DNA of 64,000 nucleotides from Roseibium sp. Its GTDB lineage: Bacteria > Pseudomonadota > Alphaproteobacteria > Rhizobiales > Stappiaceae. Position 1 is the first letter of the stretch. Each line of letters opens with the position of its first letter. The translations under genes and the position numbers were made by a program. The notes beneath the pieces were generated by a model. It searched no databases. It was not told where the DNA came from and was given only the letters and a program-made list of their open reading frames with translations. Shown in pieces: positions 1 through 8,521 of the stretch. The stretch lies in NCBI GenBank assembly GCA_017643215.1, contig JAEPNV010000012.1, positions 1 through 64,000 of the forward strand, written 5' to 3'.

Positions 1-19
1 CTGTCTCGTCAAAACAGGG

Positions 20-55
20 AATCAGATTTCAACTGATTTGGGAATCCTGCGATTC
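20..55 (-). terminator. Hairpins downstream of the gamma-glutamyltransferase gene
   Basis: Two small inverted repeats follow the stop of the leftward ggt gene: AATCAG/CTGATT at 20-25 and 33-38, and GAATC/GATTC at 42-46 and 51-55. Read leftward, the second hairpin met is followed by CCCTGTTTTG, a weak T-rich run. They could end ggt transcription, but the stems are short and AT-rich, so this is tentative. Confidence 0.3.
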
Positions 56-74
56 TAACTTCGCGCCCGATGCT

Positions 75-1703
75 CTAAATCCCAGCCGCGTGGCCATCCT
101 TGCGCGGATCCGATCCCGCGGTCAGGACATGTCTGGCCTTGTCGATCATGATGGCCTGGCTGCCGCCGATCGGTGAGGCGGCGGGGCGGACCTCGTGCCG
201 CCGTGCGGTGAGGCCCTCAACCGTTTTCGCCGGAATGGTTTGCTCCGCGTCAAGGACATGGCTGTCCAGATCGAAGAACATGCGGGGGCAATCGATGGCC
301 GTCTGCACGTCCATGCCGTAGTCGATGATGTTGGTGAGCAGATGGGCATGGCCGCAGGCCTGGTAGTGTCCCCCCATGACGCCAAAGGACAGCCACGGTG
401 CGCCGTTTTTCAGGCCCATGGCCGGGATGATGGTGTGAAGCGGGCGCTTGCCGCCGGAAATGGAATTGGCATGGCCCGGCCGTGCCGTGAAGACCGCCCC
501 CCGATTGTGCAGCAGGATACCGGATTTCGACGCGACGATGCCGCCGCCAAATTCGTTAAACAGCGAATTGATGAACGAGATGGACAGTCCGTCCTTGTCG
601 ACAACCGACAGATAAATCGTGTCCGTTTGCGGTGGTAGGCTGTCGCCGGGAATATCTGCAAGCCGCTTGTCCCTGGAGATGAGACCGGCCAACCGGTCGA
701 TATAGTCTTCCGAGATCAGGCTTGAATGGCAAATGTTCATGTGCCCCGGATCGGTCACGAACTGGTCGCGGACGGAATATCCGATCCGGGCGGCCTCCAT
801 TTCAAGATGGAACCGTTCCGGCCCAAGAGGGTCCAGTTTATCCAGGTCGAAGCGCTCCAATATGCCAAGGATCAAAAGCGCGATCACGCCCTGCCCGTTC
901 GGCGGCAGCTCTGCGATGGTGTGGCCCTTGTAGTCGCGCACGATCGGCGAAACGGCAGTGGTATGGCAGGCGGCCAGATCATCTTCAGTCATCAGACCGC
1001 CCAGGCCTGCCAGTGTTGCCACAATGTCCTTGGCAATTGGTCCGCTGTAAAAGGCATCCGCGCCACCGCCTGCGATCGCGGAAAGGGTTTCGGCCAGGTG
1101 CGGATATTTCAGCACCGTCCCGGCCGATGGCGCCTTTCCGTCGACAAGATACGCGGCGCGGGCGGCGGCATTGGAGGACAGTTTGTCGACGTTCCGCGCC
1201 CAGTCATCGGCGACACGCGGCGCGACGGCAAATCCGTCGCGGGCGTAGCCGATCGCCCGTTTGAACAGGGTCTTGAAATCCCGGGTTCCATGGGCTTTGA
1301 GAAGTGTTTCCCAAGCGCGAATGGCCCCGGGAACCGTCACCGCATGAGCCGACGTCGGGAGAATTTCGGACACACCGTGATCCGCCAGTGTTTCCGTGGA
1401 GGCAAGACGCGGCGCGCCGCCGGAGCCGTTGAAGCCGGTCATACGCCCGTCGGGCTCTGTCACGATCGCAAAACAGTCACCCCCGATTCCGGTCATGTGC
1501 GGCTCGACCACGCTTTGAACCGCTGAGGCTGCGATCGCTGCATCCACCGCGTTTCCGCCCTCCACCAGCACTTCAAGCGCAGTGCTGGTTGCCAGCGGAT
1601 GGGATGTCGCGACGGCGGCTTCGCGCGCCATAACAGCCGACCGGCCCGGTGATTCAAAATCGCGCGTCAAATCCATCTCCTGATCGGTGCGGCACAGCTT
1701 CAT
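75..1703 (-). CDS. Gamma-glutamyltransferase family protein (Ntn hydrolase)
   Basis: A 542-residue protein with the layout of the gamma-glutamyltransferase/peptidase T3 family. The N-terminal part has EGGNAVDAAIA and the GIGGDCFAI stretch (about residues 48-80). The small-subunit boundary is at SLPPQTDTIYLSVVDKDG, making Thr362 the likely autocleavage and catalytic nucleophile. A GGKRPLHTIIPAM stretch follows, typical of the substrate site. The family matures by self-cleavage into two subunits and moves or hydrolyses gamma-glutamyl groups, for example from glutathione. No clear signal peptide is visible, so a cytoplasmic place or an acylase-type specificity is possible. The ATG start has a GGGG just upstream. 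Exact substrate is not shown by sequence. Confidence 0.9.
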   Translation of the reverse strand: MKLCRTDQEMDLTRDFESPGRSAVMAREAAVATSHPLATSTALEVLVEGGNAVDAAIAASAVQSVVEPHMTGIGGDCFAIVTEPDGRMTGFNGSGGAPRLASTETLADHGVSEILPTSAHAVTVPGAIRAWETLLKAHGTRDFKTLFKRAIGYARDGFAVAPRVADDWARNVDKLSSNAAARAAYLVDGKAPSAGTVLKYPHLAETLSAIAGGGADAFYSGPIAKDIVATLAGLGGLMTEDDLAACHTTAVSPIVRDYKGHTIAELPPNGQGVIALLILGILERFDLDKLDPLGPERFHLEMEAARIGYSVRDQFVTDPGHMNICHSSLISEDYIDRLAGLISRDKRLADIPGDSLPPQTDTIYLSVVDKDGLSISFINSLFNEFGGGIVASKSGILLHNRGAVFTARPGHANSISGGKRPLHTIIPAMGLKNGAPWLSFGVMGGHYQACGHAHLLTNIIDYGMDVQTAIDCPRMFFDLDSHVLDAEQTIPAKTVEGLTARRHEVRPAASPIGGSQAIMIDKARHVLTAGSDPRKDGHAAGI

Positions 1704-1762
1704 ACCCCGGCAAGCCTCAACACCAGAGCAGAACTCCTAAGCTATCTTTGTTTCTGGTTTGC

Positions 1763-1782
1763 GGCTATCCGATCTGATAGCC
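1763..1782. promoter_or_regulatory. Palindrome between divergent genes, possible operator
   Basis: GGCTATC (1763-1769) and GATAGCC (1776-1782) form a perfect 7-bp inverted repeat with a 6-nt spacer in the 122-bp divergent spacer between ggt and the GlcG/HbpS-like gene. A further AGCTATC half-site starts at 1740. Position and symmetry suit a dimeric regulator, but no regulator can be named. Confidence 0.35.
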
Positions 1783-1825
1783 GTTCTATGGAATCGGCGT
1801 CAGACCCTAGCGGAGAAACCCCTTC

Positions 1826-2257
1826 ATGCGCAAACTCACACTTGCCACGGCCCAGAACATCATTTCTGCAGCTTTCGAAAAGGCCGAAGAGATGAGCCTG
1901 AAACCGCTCACCGTTGCGGTTCTTGATGCGGGCGGACACACGATCGCGCTGGCGCGCCAGGACGGCTCGTCGATTCTGCGGCCGCAAATCGCCAGCGGCA
2001 AGGCGATTGGAGCCCTGTCCGTCGGCACCGGTACGCGCTGGCTCCAAGCCAATGCGGAAACCCGGCCGCATTTCGTGCAAGCCCTGAACGGGGCGTCCGG
2101 CGGTGCGATCGTGCCGGTACTCGGCGGTGTTCTGGTCAAGAACGGCGAAGGCGAAGTGCTGGGTGCGGTGGGTGTGACAGGCGATACGTCGGACAATGAT
2201 GAGACGGCGGCTGTCGCCGGTGTCGAAGCCGTCAACTTGATTGCCGATTGCGGGTAA
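1826..2257 (+). CDS. GlcG/HbpS-family protein (heme-binding-like, DUF336)
   Basis: A 143-residue single-domain protein of the GlcG/HbpS (DUF336) family. Typical marks are VAVLDAGGHTIALARQDG (about residues 31-48), the SGKAIGAL helix start, and the Gly-rich strand GGVLVKNGEGEVLGAVGVTGDTSDND near the C-terminus. Known members bind heme (HbpS of Streptomyces) or sit near glycolate oxidase genes (GlcG). The role here is unknown, and nothing nearby is a glycolate oxidase. No signal peptide is seen. A GGAGA about nine bases upstream supports the ATG. The gene is divergent from ggt and ends 45 bp from the convergent end of ftsY. Confidence 0.85.
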   Translation: MRKLTLATAQNIISAAFEKAEEMSLKPLTVAVLDAGGHTIALARQDGSSILRPQIASGKAIGALSVGTGTRWLQANAETRPHFVQALNGASGGAIVPVLGGVLVKNGEGEVLGAVGVTGDTSDNDETAAVAGVEAVNLIADCG

Positions 2258-2302
2258 GCACGGCGTGCCTCCGGTTCGACAGACAAAGCCGTTCCGGACC
2301 GG

Positions 2303-3583
2303 TTACGCCAGTCCCGCGATTGCGCTGGCAAAATCCTTCGATGAGAAGGGTTCCAGATCATCGACGCTCTCGCCGACGCCGATGAAATGGACCGGCAGGC
2401 CGTGTTTGGCGGCGATCGCCACCAGGATGCCGCCGCGCGCGGTGCCGTCGAGCTTGGTCATCACAAGACCCGTCACGCCGGCGACCGCGCCGAAAATCTC
2501 CACCTGATTGAGGGCGTTCTGGCCAGTTGTGGCGTCGAGCGTGAGGAGGACCGTGTGCGGTGCGTCCGGGTCGTGTTTCTTGATCACGCGGATGACTTTT
2601 TTGAGTTCATCCATGAGTTCGGCCTTGTTCTGCAGGCGTCCGGCCGTATCGATCAGCAGGACGTCGGCTCCCTGTTCGGTTGCGACCGTCATCGCGTCAA
2701 AGGCAAGGCCGGCCGCATCGGCGCCCGTGTCGCGGGCAATCACGTCGGCGCCCGTGCGCGCGCCCCAGATCTTCAGTTGTTCGACCGCGGCCGCGCGGAA
2801 GGTATCGCCGGCGGCGAGCATCACCTTTTTGCCTTCCGCAGCCAGTTTTTGCGACAGTTTGCCGATGGTCGTCGTCTTGCCGGTGCCGTTCACCCCGACC
2901 ATCAGCACAACATGGGGTTTCTTGCCCGTCTCAAGATCAAGAGGACGGGCAACCGGTGCCAGGACCTTTTCGACTTCTTCCGATAGAACCGCGCGGACTT
3001 CTTCCGGCGAGATCTCCTTGTCATAGCGCCCGTCCGAAAGCCGTTCGGTGATGGCCATTGCGGTGTCGACGCCAAGATCCGCCTGAATGAGGATGTCCTC
3101 CAGTTCCTCCAACATCGCCGCGTCGAGCTTGCGTTTGGTGAAGATCGAGGCGATGCCGTCGGTGAGGGACGCGGACGAGCGCGACAGGCCCTGTTTGAGC
3201 TTCTGAAACCAGGACCGCTTTGGCTGTTCCGCCGCCGGTGCTGGTTCGCGGACAGGTTCGGCCGGTCGCTCTTCCGGTATTGCGCCAGCGTCGGGCTCCG
3301 GCGCGAAATCGGTCGAAATTACCTCTGGCGGGATTGGCGCGGGCGCTACGATGTCCGGTTTGATGCCCGCATCCAGCACCGGCTGCGGGGTGACTTCGGC
3401 TGCCACCGGCGCAACGACCATTTCGGTTTCATCGACCAAAGTGTCTTTTGGCCCAGGAATGTCGCCGGCTGCGGCCGTTTCCGACCCAGCGTCTGGTCCG
3501 TCGCCCGCACGATCCGGTGCGGTTTTCGGGTCTTCTTTCTTGCCGAGCAGGCGACCGAAAAACCCGGGTTTCTTCTCGCTCAT
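2303..3583 (-). CDS. ftsY: Signal recognition particle receptor FtsY
   Basis: FtsY is the membrane-bound SRP receptor GTPase that docks ribosome-SRP complexes for co-translational insertion of membrane proteins. The 426-residue protein has an acidic, Pro-rich A domain (about 1-120), a positively charged link at about 121-135 and an NG GTPase domain. Visible motifs are GVNGTGKTTT (P-loop, about 230-239), DTAGR (312-316) and TKLDGTARGG (376-385). The start at MSEKKPGFFGRLLGKK is preceded by AAGGCGG. It lies 32 bp downstream of mtaB in a leftward dapF-mtaB-ftsY string, an order known in many Hyphomicrobiales. Confidence 0.97.
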   Translation of the reverse strand: MSEKKPGFFGRLLGKKEDPKTAPDRAGDGPDAGSETAAAGDIPGPKDTLVDETEMVVAPVAAEVTPQPVLDAGIKPDIVAPAPIPPEVISTDFAPEPDAGAIPEERPAEPVREPAPAAEQPKRSWFQKLKQGLSRSSASLTDGIASIFTKRKLDAAMLEELEDILIQADLGVDTAMAITERLSDGRYDKEISPEEVRAVLSEEVEKVLAPVARPLDLETGKKPHVVLMVGVNGTGKTTTIGKLSQKLAAEGKKVMLAAGDTFRAAAVEQLKIWGARTGADVIARDTGADAAGLAFDAMTVATEQGADVLLIDTAGRLQNKAELMDELKKVIRVIKKHDPDAPHTVLLTLDATTGQNALNQVEIFGAVAGVTGLVMTKLDGTARGGILVAIAAKHGLPVHFIGVGESVDDLEPFSSKDFASAIAGLA

Positions 3584-3615
3584 GAAACCGCCTTGAACAT
3601 GAATGGGCTCCGACC

Positions 3616-4884
3616 CTAAGCCGCCTTGGACAAAATGCTGCCGGTCAGGTGCCGGCCGGTGTGGCCGATGATCCGGGTTTCGACGATCTGTCCGGCGGAT
3701 CCGCCAGGCACCTCGACCTGGGTGAATTGCTCGGTCCGGCCAAGCCCCGGCTTTTCGATCAGCACAGAACGGATTTGCCCGACTTCGCTGCGAAGATGTC
3801 TTTCAACCGCCTGTTGCCCCTTGGTTCTGAGGCGTGCGCCGCGTTCCTTGACGATCTGCCGCGGCAATTGCGGCATGCGCGCCGCCGGCGTTCCAGGGCG
3901 CGGTGAAAACGGGAACACGTGCAAATGGGTCAGACCGCATTCGTCGACGATCCGCAGCGAGTTTTCGAACATATCCTCTGTTTCGGTCGGAAACCCGGCG
4001 ATGATGTCCGCGCCAAAAACCACATCCGGCCGTAGCGCCCGGACCTCCTCGCAAAACCGGATCGTGTCGGCGCGCAGGTGACGGCGCTTCATGCGCTTCA
4101 AGATCATGTCATCGCCCGCCTGCAGCGACAGGTGAAAATGCGGCATCAACCGTGGTTCTTCGGCGATCACGCGCATCAGGTCACCGTCCGCTTCGATCGA
4201 GTCGATTGACGACAGGCGCAGCCGCTTGAGACTGGGAACCAGCTTCAGGATCTTGGCGGTCAGGGTGCCGAGCTTGGGCATGCCGGGCAGATCTGCGCCA
4301 TAGGAGGTGATATCGACACCTGTCAGAACGATCTCGTTGTAGCCGTTCGCCACCAGACGTGTGATCTGATCGACCACGACGCCCATGGGCACCGATCTTG
4401 AGTTGCCCCGGCCATAGGGAATGATGCAGAACGTGCAGCGATGATCGCAGCCGTTCTGGACTTGAACGAAAGCCCGGGCGCGCCCCTCCAGCCCGTCGAT
4501 CAAATGACCGGCGGTTTCCGTGACGCTCATGATGTCGTTGACCCGGACCTTTTCAGTCTCGTCGACGCCAAAAGCGGCAACGTCCTGGTAGGCCTTGCGG
4601 TCCAGCTTTTCGGTGTTGCCGAGAACCAGATCCACCTCGTCCATGGCGGAGAAGGTTTCAGCTTCGGTCTGCGCGGCGCAGCCGGTGACGATCACCTTTG
4701 CGTCCGGATGATCGCGCTTGGCCTTGCGGACCGCCTGGCGCGCCTGGCGTACGGCTTCACTTGTGACCGCGCAGGTGTTGATCAGCACCGCGTTTTCAAG
4801 GCCTGCCGCGTCCGCCTCGCGTTTCATGACTTCGGACTCGTAGGCGTTCAGGCGACAGCCGAAGGTCACCACATCGATGCTCAT
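3616..4884 (-). CDS. mtaB: tRNA t6A37 methylthiotransferase MtaB
   Basis: A radical-SAM methylthiotransferase that turns t6A at position 37 of ANN-decoding tRNAs into ms2t6A. The 422-residue protein has the N-terminal MTTase domain with Cys at 10, 38 and 69 (FGCRLN, NTCAV, VTGCA), which hold the auxiliary Fe-S cluster. The radical SAM motif CDHRCTFC has Cys146, 150 and 153. The C-terminal part fits a TRAM domain. I chose the ATG at 4884 over a longer frame because it gives the usual MSIDVVTFGCRLN start and overlaps the dapF stop (ATGA), a sign of translational coupling. Confidence 0.95.
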   Translation of the reverse strand: MSIDVVTFGCRLNAYESEVMKREADAAGLENAVLINTCAVTSEAVRQARQAVRKAKRDHPDAKVIVTGCAAQTEAETFSAMDEVDLVLGNTEKLDRKAYQDVAAFGVDETEKVRVNDIMSVTETAGHLIDGLEGRARAFVQVQNGCDHRCTFCIIPYGRGNSRSVPMGVVVDQITRLVANGYNEIVLTGVDITSYGADLPGMPKLGTLTAKILKLVPSLKRLRLSSIDSIEADGDLMRVIAEEPRLMPHFHLSLQAGDDMILKRMKRRHLRADTIRFCEEVRALRPDVVFGADIIAGFPTETEDMFENSLRIVDECGLTHLHVFPFSPRPGTPAARMPQLPRQIVKERGARLRTKGQQAVERHLRSEVGQIRSVLIEKPGLGRTEQFTQVEVPGGSAGQIVETRIIGHTGRHLTGSILSKAA

Positions 4885-5792
4885 TCGGCTGCTCCTGCCG
4901 ACGACGGTGCGTCTCCATCGCCGGTCCTGCGCCATTGGAGCGTTTCCAGGTCGAGTTCGCCCTCAAATTCGATCTCAGTCAAACCGGTCATCAAAACATG
5001 GCCGTCGTGTTCGCGCCACTCGATGTCAATCGGACCGCCGGGAAGGTGGATCCGGGCGCTGCGTCCGGTCTTGCCGTCGCGCGCTGCGCCGACCGCGACA
5101 GCGCAGGCGGCGGTCCCGCAGGCTTTCGTCAACCCGGCGCCGCGTTCCCAAACGCGCACGCGAATCTCGTTTTCCGCGAACACATGCGCCAGCGAGATGT
5201 TGGCCCCTTCGGGAAAGATCGGATGGCGTTCCAGCAAAGGTCCGATGGTTCCAAGATCATAGGCATCCACATCGTCGACCCAGAAGATCGCGTGCGGATT
5301 GCCCATCGAGACGGCCGCCGGCGTATGCAGGATCGGATCATCGATCGGGCCGATCTGCAATTCGATCGCGCGGGTGTCGGCGAATTCTTCGGCGAGCGGA
5401 ATGTCCTGCCAGCCAAGGCGCGGCGACCCCATATCGACCGTGATGGTGAACGGCGCAGCGGTGTCGAAGGCGCTCAACAGCCCGGCTTTTGTTTGAATGG
5501 TTGCCCGATCGGTCCCGGCCTCCTCCATCAGGAGCCGGCCAATGCATCGGGTCGCGTTGCCGCAGGCGTCGACTTCGCCGCCATTGGAATTGTGGATGCG
5601 CATGAAGGCGTCGACGCCGAGCGGCGACCGTTCGACCGTGATCATCTGGTCAAAGCCAATGCCGGTTGCCCGGTTGCCAAGCGCGGCGATTGCCGCCTCG
5701 GACAGGGAGAGCTTTTCCGCGCGCGCGTCCCAGACAACAAAATCGTTGCCGAGGCCGTTCATCTTCAAAAAGGGTCTGCGTGCGGAGGCCAT
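4881..5792 (-). CDS. dapF: Diaminopimelate epimerase
   Basis: Converts LL- to meso-diaminopimelate, the direct precursor of lysine and of the peptidoglycan cross-link residue. The 303-residue protein has the two catalytic Cys regions: ACGNATRC (Cys77) and KACGTAACA (Cys225), with MNGLGNDFVV near the start. The ATG at 5792 (MASARRPF) is chosen; a TTG two codons earlier is possible. The stop overlaps the mtaB start by four bases. Other lysine/DAP genes in the window (asd, a dapC-like gene, lysA) are scattered, not in one operon. Confidence 0.96.
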   Translation of the reverse strand: MASARRPFLKMNGLGNDFVVWDARAEKLSLSEAAIAALGNRATGIGFDQMITVERSPLGVDAFMRIHNSNGGEVDACGNATRCIGRLLMEEAGTDRATIQTKAGLLSAFDTAAPFTITVDMGSPRLGWQDIPLAEEFADTRAIELQIGPIDDPILHTPAAVSMGNPHAIFWVDDVDAYDLGTIGPLLERHPIFPEGANISLAHVFAENEIRVRVWERGAGLTKACGTAACAVAVGAARDGKTGRSARIHLPGGPIDIEWREHDGHVLMTGLTEIEFEGELDLETLQWRRTGDGDAPSSAGAAE

Positions 5793-5925
5793 GTCCAATG
5801 GGCTTTGTTTTGCGGTTCGAGATGGAGGCTTGTCGGCGCGTTGCGCGCCCGTTGCCCCTATATGGCGGAAAGCTCGTTAAAATGCCAGTGTCGAGGCGCC
5901 GGCCCGGCCGTCGTGAGCGGGTGCG

Positions 5926-6438
5926 TCACAGGAAGACCGTGAGTTTTTGTCCGCGCGCAGCGCGCTCAAGAATAAGCCGCATGTGCTGTGGTGCGACGGC
6001 GATGCAGCCTTCCGTTGGCCGATAGTTGTCATGGGCAATGTGAAAGAAGATGGCGCTGCCGCGTCCTTTGACCGCCGGGTGCATGTTGTGGTCAAGGATC
6101 ACGACGATGTCATAGAGCCGGTCATTGCGCCACATCCGCTCGTGACTTGCCGAAAAAGGCAGGTCCACGGGCCGGTTGTAGCGGGGATGGCCGGGATCAT
6201 CGCACCAGCCGTCAGTTTGATCGAGCGCTTGAACCGGCAGAATGGTTCGTGGACGGTAGACCCGGTCCGCCCGGAAGGCCACTGACAGGAGCTTGAACGT
6301 GCCCGCAGGGGTCGCGCCATCGCCCTCGCGCTTCATCCGGGTGACGCCCGAGCGGCCGAGCGCGCACGGGATCGTGATCGGTCCGAGCCGCAGCTGGCCT
6401 TTTGTCCGGTCACGCGGAGAGGCGCGAACTTCAATCAT
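5926..6438 (-). CDS. L,D-transpeptidase (YkuD-like) family protein
   Basis: A protein of about 170 residues with the YkuD fold hallmark: a conserved His in IFFHIAHDNY followed by RPTEGCIAV, which holds the catalytic Cys about 13 residues later. Family members make 3-3 DAP cross-links in peptidoglycan or attach proteins to it. No signal peptide is visible, so either it exports in another way or it acts in the cytoplasm; this short leaderless type is common in alphaproteobacteria and its substrate is not settled. The ATG at 6438 is chosen; a GTG at 6447 is possible. It diverges from the OmpR-type regulator gene and lies upstream of dapF on the same strand. Confidence 0.85.
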   Translation of the reverse strand: MIEVRASPRDRTKGQLRLGPITIPCALGRSGVTRMKREGDGATPAGTFKLLSVAFRADRVYRPRTILPVQALDQTDGWCDDPGHPRYNRPVDLPFSASHERMWRNDRLYDIVVILDHNMHPAVKGRGSAIFFHIAHDNYRPTEGCIAVAPQHMRLILERAARGQKLTVFL

Positions 6439-6656
6439 TTCCACCACTTTTCCGTCTGTTGCCGTGCCGGCCGGTCAACGCGGCGGGCGGACTTGGAAGT
6501 CTTTGATAAACCGCCGCTAACTGCCCCGTGAAGCAGAATTGACGTCCGCTGGCTTGTTTGCCGAAGTTTTCGCTCGCACTAAGATGTGACAAGACCCATC
6601 TCAGAGTGAGCCGGATTCGCGGCATAGCAAAGAATTGATTTGGCGAGGACTGACAC

Positions 6657-7340
6657 ATGACCGCCCGCACGATTTTGATCGTTGACGATGACACACAACT
6701 GCGCGAGGCGATGGTCGAACAGCTTTCGCTTTATGACGAGTTCGAGACCATGCAGGCCGACACGGCCGCCAATGGGATCGCCATGGCCAAGGACGAACAT
6801 GTCGATCTGCTTCTGATGGATGTCGGACTGCCGGACATCGACGGGCGCGAGGCTGTCAAACTGCTCCGCAAAGGCGGCTTCAAGGCGCCGATCATCATGT
6901 TGACCGGGCATGACGGCGACAGCGACACGATCCTCGGGCTTGAGGCCGGCGCGAACGACTATGTCACCAAGCCCTTCAAATTCGCCGTTCTCCTGGCCCG
7001 CGTGCGCGCCCATCTGCGTCAGCACGAGCAAAGCGAGGACGCCACCTTCGCGATCGGCCGGTTTTCCTTCCGCCCCGCGGCCAAGGTCATGCAGGATGAC
7101 CGCGGCGGAAAGGTCCGGCTGACGGAAAAGGAAACCTCAATCCTCAAGTTCCTCTATCGGGCCGGTGAAAAACCGGTGACCCGGGATGTGCTGCTCCATG
7201 AAGTGTGGGGCTACAATTCGGGCGTGACGACACACACCCTGGAAACGCATATCTACAGGCTGCGCCAGAAAATCGAACGTGACCCGTCCAACGCCGAGCT
7301 GTTGGTCACAGAAGCCGGTGGATACAAGCTTGTGCCGTAA
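6657..7340 (+). CDS. OmpR-family response regulator (CenR-like)
   Basis: A 227-residue response regulator with a receiver domain (acidic pocket VDDD at 9-12, phospho-acceptor Asp55 in LLLMDVGLPD, Lys105 in TKPFKF) and a winged-helix DNA-binding domain from about 130 (LTEKETSILKFL, VWGYNSGVTTHTLETHIYRLRQKIE). No histidine kinase is next to it, so it is an orphan here. Its look and its position beside a divergent L,D-transpeptidase suggest the alphaproteobacterial envelope regulator CenR; that is an inference. The ATG has a GAGG about ten bases upstream. Confidence 0.85.
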   Translation: MTARTILIVDDDTQLREAMVEQLSLYDEFETMQADTAANGIAMAKDEHVDLLLMDVGLPDIDGREAVKLLRKGGFKAPIIMLTGHDGDSDTILGLEAGANDYVTKPFKFAVLLARVRAHLRQHEQSEDATFAIGRFSFRPAAKVMQDDRGGKVRLTEKETSILKFLYRAGEKPVTRDVLLHEVWGYNSGVTTHTLETHIYRLRQKIERDPSNAELLVTEAGGYKLVP

Positions 7341-7365
7341 GCGGAAATAGGCGACATGTTCTTGC

Positions 7366-7869
7366 ATGAGCCTTGCCCAGGACATAGCGATTCTTAAAGG
7401 CATTCCGATGCTGGCCGACTTTCAGGACGACCAGCTCCGGCTGCTGGCCTTCAGCGCCGAAAGCATGGATTACCGGGACGGGCAGCTTCTGTTCGACGAA
7501 GACGAGCGGGCCGATGGCGGACTGGTCGTTGCCAGCGGCAGCGTTTCCTTGCAGCGGCGGGTGAGTGACGGCTTCCAGGAGGCCGACACGGCCTCCGCCG
7601 GCAGCCTGTTGGGCGAAAGCACGATGCTGGTTGAAGGCCGGCGTCCGTGCCGGGCCATTGCCGTCGGGGATGTGCGGATTATCCGCATCCGCCGCGCCCT
7701 TTTCAAACGCATGATCCAGGAATATCCGGAGCTGGCCAAACGCCTGTTCGACTTGCACGCGGCTCGCTACCGGGCGACTGCCGCCGCGCTTGGGCCGATT
7801 GGCGACAAGATGGCTGAACTTGAACAGGTGTCCGCCAGTCGCGGTCTCAGGCGCGCGCGGGACGACTGA
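7366..7869 (+). CDS. Cyclic nucleotide-binding domain protein
   Basis: A 167-residue protein made almost only of a CAP-type cyclic-nucleotide-binding fold: ILKGIPMLADFQDDQLRLLA at the start, GQLLFDEDERADGGLVVASGSV, then a phosphate-binding-cassette-like GSLLGESTMLVEGRRPCRAIA (about residues 80-100). There is no C-terminal helix-turn-helix, so it is not a CRP/FNR activator by itself. The cassette has GESTML and RPCRA rather than the classic GE-x-A-L/RRxAx signature, so ligand binding is uncertain. It starts 25 bp after the response regulator and is likely co-transcribed with it. Confidence 0.8.
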   Translation: MSLAQDIAILKGIPMLADFQDDQLRLLAFSAESMDYRDGQLLFDEDERADGGLVVASGSVSLQRRVSDGFQEADTASAGSLLGESTMLVEGRRPCRAIAVGDVRIIRIRRALFKRMIQEYPELAKRLFDLHAARYRATAAALGPIGDKMAELEQVSASRGLRRARDD

Positions 7870-7878
7870 CCGGGCGGG

Positions 7879-8484
7879 CTACGCCCAGGGCCGGTCGCCG
7901 GTCAGTCTGGTCTCGTAGCTGTCGATCGACGCGTTCTTGTTGAGCGTCAGGCCGATATCGTCGAGCCCGTTGAGCAGGCAGTGTTTGCGGAACGGATCCA
8001 TTTCGAACCTGATCTCGCCGCCATCCGGCCCCTTGATGACCTGGGTTTCAAGATCCACGCTCAACGTCGCGTTGGCGCCGCGTTCCGCGTCGTCCATCAG
8101 CTTTTCCAACTGCTCTTCGGACACCATGATCGGCAGGATGCCGTTCTTGAAGCAGTTGTTGTAGAAGATGTCCGCGAAGCTTGTGGAGATCACGCAGCGG
8201 ATGCCGTAGTCGAGCAGCGCCCATGGGGCGTGCTCGCGCGACGAGCCACAGCCGAAATTGTCGCCGGCAACCAGGATCTTGGCGTCCTTGTACGCCGGCT
8301 GGTTGAGCACGAAGTCCGGATTTTCGGTGCCGTCATCGTTCATTTTCATTTCGAAAAACAACGCCGAACCGAGACCGGTGCGCTTGATCGTCTTCAAGAA
8401 CTGTTTCGGAATGATCATGTCCGTGTCGACGTTGACGATCGGGAGCGGCGCTGCAACACCGGTCAGGGTCGTGAATTTCTCCAT
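7879..8484 (-). CDS. leuD: 3-isopropylmalate dehydratase small subunit
   Basis: Small subunit of isopropylmalate isomerase, which converts 2- to 3-isopropylmalate in leucine synthesis with LeuC. The 201-residue protein has the swivel domain marks [17 protein letters not shown] near the start and [17 protein letters not shown] in the middle. The ATG at 8484 (MEKFTTLTG) gives the usual family start and has AAGGAA upstream. leuC is not in the window. The gene ends 9 bp from the convergent cNMP-binding gene and follows argC by 37 bp. Confidence 0.96.
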   Translation of the reverse strand: MEKFTTLTGVAAPLPIVNVDTDMIIPKQFLKTIKRTGLGSALFFEMKMNDDGTENPDFVLNQPAYKDAKILVAGDNFGCGSSREHAPWALLDYGIRCVISTSFADIFYNNCFKNGILPIMVSEEQLEKLMDDAERGANATLSVDLETQVIKGPDGGEIRFEMDPFRKHCLLNGLDDIGLTLNKNASIDSYETRLTGDRPWA

Positions 8485-8521
8485 GGAAGGCGTTCCTTGC
8501 TTTTGTTCTTGAAAGGCGGCG

